DNA of 64,000 bases from Hybos culiciformis (Eukaryota; Arthropoda; Insecta; Diptera; Hybotidae), in contig OZ023274.1 of NCBI GenBank assembly GCA_964007475.1, positions 36,789,816 through 36,853,815 of the forward strand. Reading direction: 5' to 3'. Every line of letters starts with the position of its first letter. Position 1 is the first letter of the stretch. The notes below the pieces were generated by a model that searched no databases, was not told where the DNA came from, and worked only from the letters and a program-made list of their open reading frames with translations. Of this stretch, positions 63,801-64,000 are shown piece by piece. The position numbers were made by a program, and so were the translations under genes.

Positions 63801-64000
63801 TTTCGAGAAATTGTTGTTTTTTTTAAATGATTATCGAAAATGATTGAAATTGGATTATTTATAAATATTTAGTCAACAATGCTTACATTATGTAATATGC
63901 ATCAAATTAAATCATTTTGTATAATTTATTTATTCATTAGGCTTTTAATAAAAAAAAAATCATATATTTAACAAGGTTTCATTCTAAACACAATCATTTG
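51881..64000. other. Gene-free AT-rich interval to the window end
   Basis: No gene is supported. A slightly GC-richer island lies at about 55555-55660, containing CACGGAGGTTACGCCCCAAG and then a TATA-box-like CTATAAAAG at about 55636. A short inverted repeat (ACAAAACACAC 61978-61988, inverse 62003-62013) is present. A 43-codon minus-strand frame at about 63343-63480 reads more like protein than its surroundings but has no splice support. Other open frames here are T-rich or A-rich noise. Confidence 0.45.

Overview
The window is nuclear DNA from an animal, most likely an insect. It is extremely AT-rich. Three spliced genes can be read exon by exon, with GT..AG introns and frames that join exactly, and their products match conserved insect proteins: Rabex-5, TMEM11/PMI and the SR splicing factor Rbp1/SRSF3. 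I see no bacterial operons, tRNA, rRNA or CRISPR array. I cannot name the species.

Layout. 1-6.4 kb: AT-rich flank with a roughly 0.9 kb terminal-inverted-repeat element, a likely first coding exon (minus strand) of a small secreted protein at 3270-3359, and a 124 bp MITE. 6405-11758 (minus): Rabex-5 in eight coding exons, 741 aa. Its introns hold two copies of a dispersed repeat and a striking ~690 bp foldback element. 11.76-13.22 kb: head-to-head intergenic region shared with the next gene and carrying a 264 bp hAT-type MITE with an intact 8 bp target duplication. 13225-14966 (plus): TMEM11/PMI, three exons, 181 aa. 15.0-16.6 kb: tail-to-tail spacer. 16570-21910 (minus): Rbp1/SRSF3-type SR protein, three coding exons, 136 aa, with a 4.85 kb last intron. 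22-26 kb: upstream AT-rich DNA and an unrecognised 92-codon open frame at 26007-26285.

26.3-64 kb: almost 38 kb without a gene I can support. It holds a long (TA)n tract, a 3 kb homopolymer-rich block that begins near an isolated (CG)5 and contains an ecdysone-response-like palindrome, a 266 bp MITE with a 7 bp target duplication, a 350 bp PIF/Harbinger-like MITE, two more copies of the dispersed repeat, and several hairpins. It could be a gene desert or the introns and untranslated exons of a large gene whose coding exons lie elsewhere.

The genes do not form a pathway. Rabex-5 acts in endosomal Rab5 activation, TMEM11/PMI in mitochondrial inner-membrane shape, and Rbp1 in splicing. The most unusual structures are the foldback element inside the Rabex-5 intron, the hAT MITE in the shared promoter region, and a cluster of dsx-repeat-like sites in the Rbp1 intron that could relate to autoregulation.
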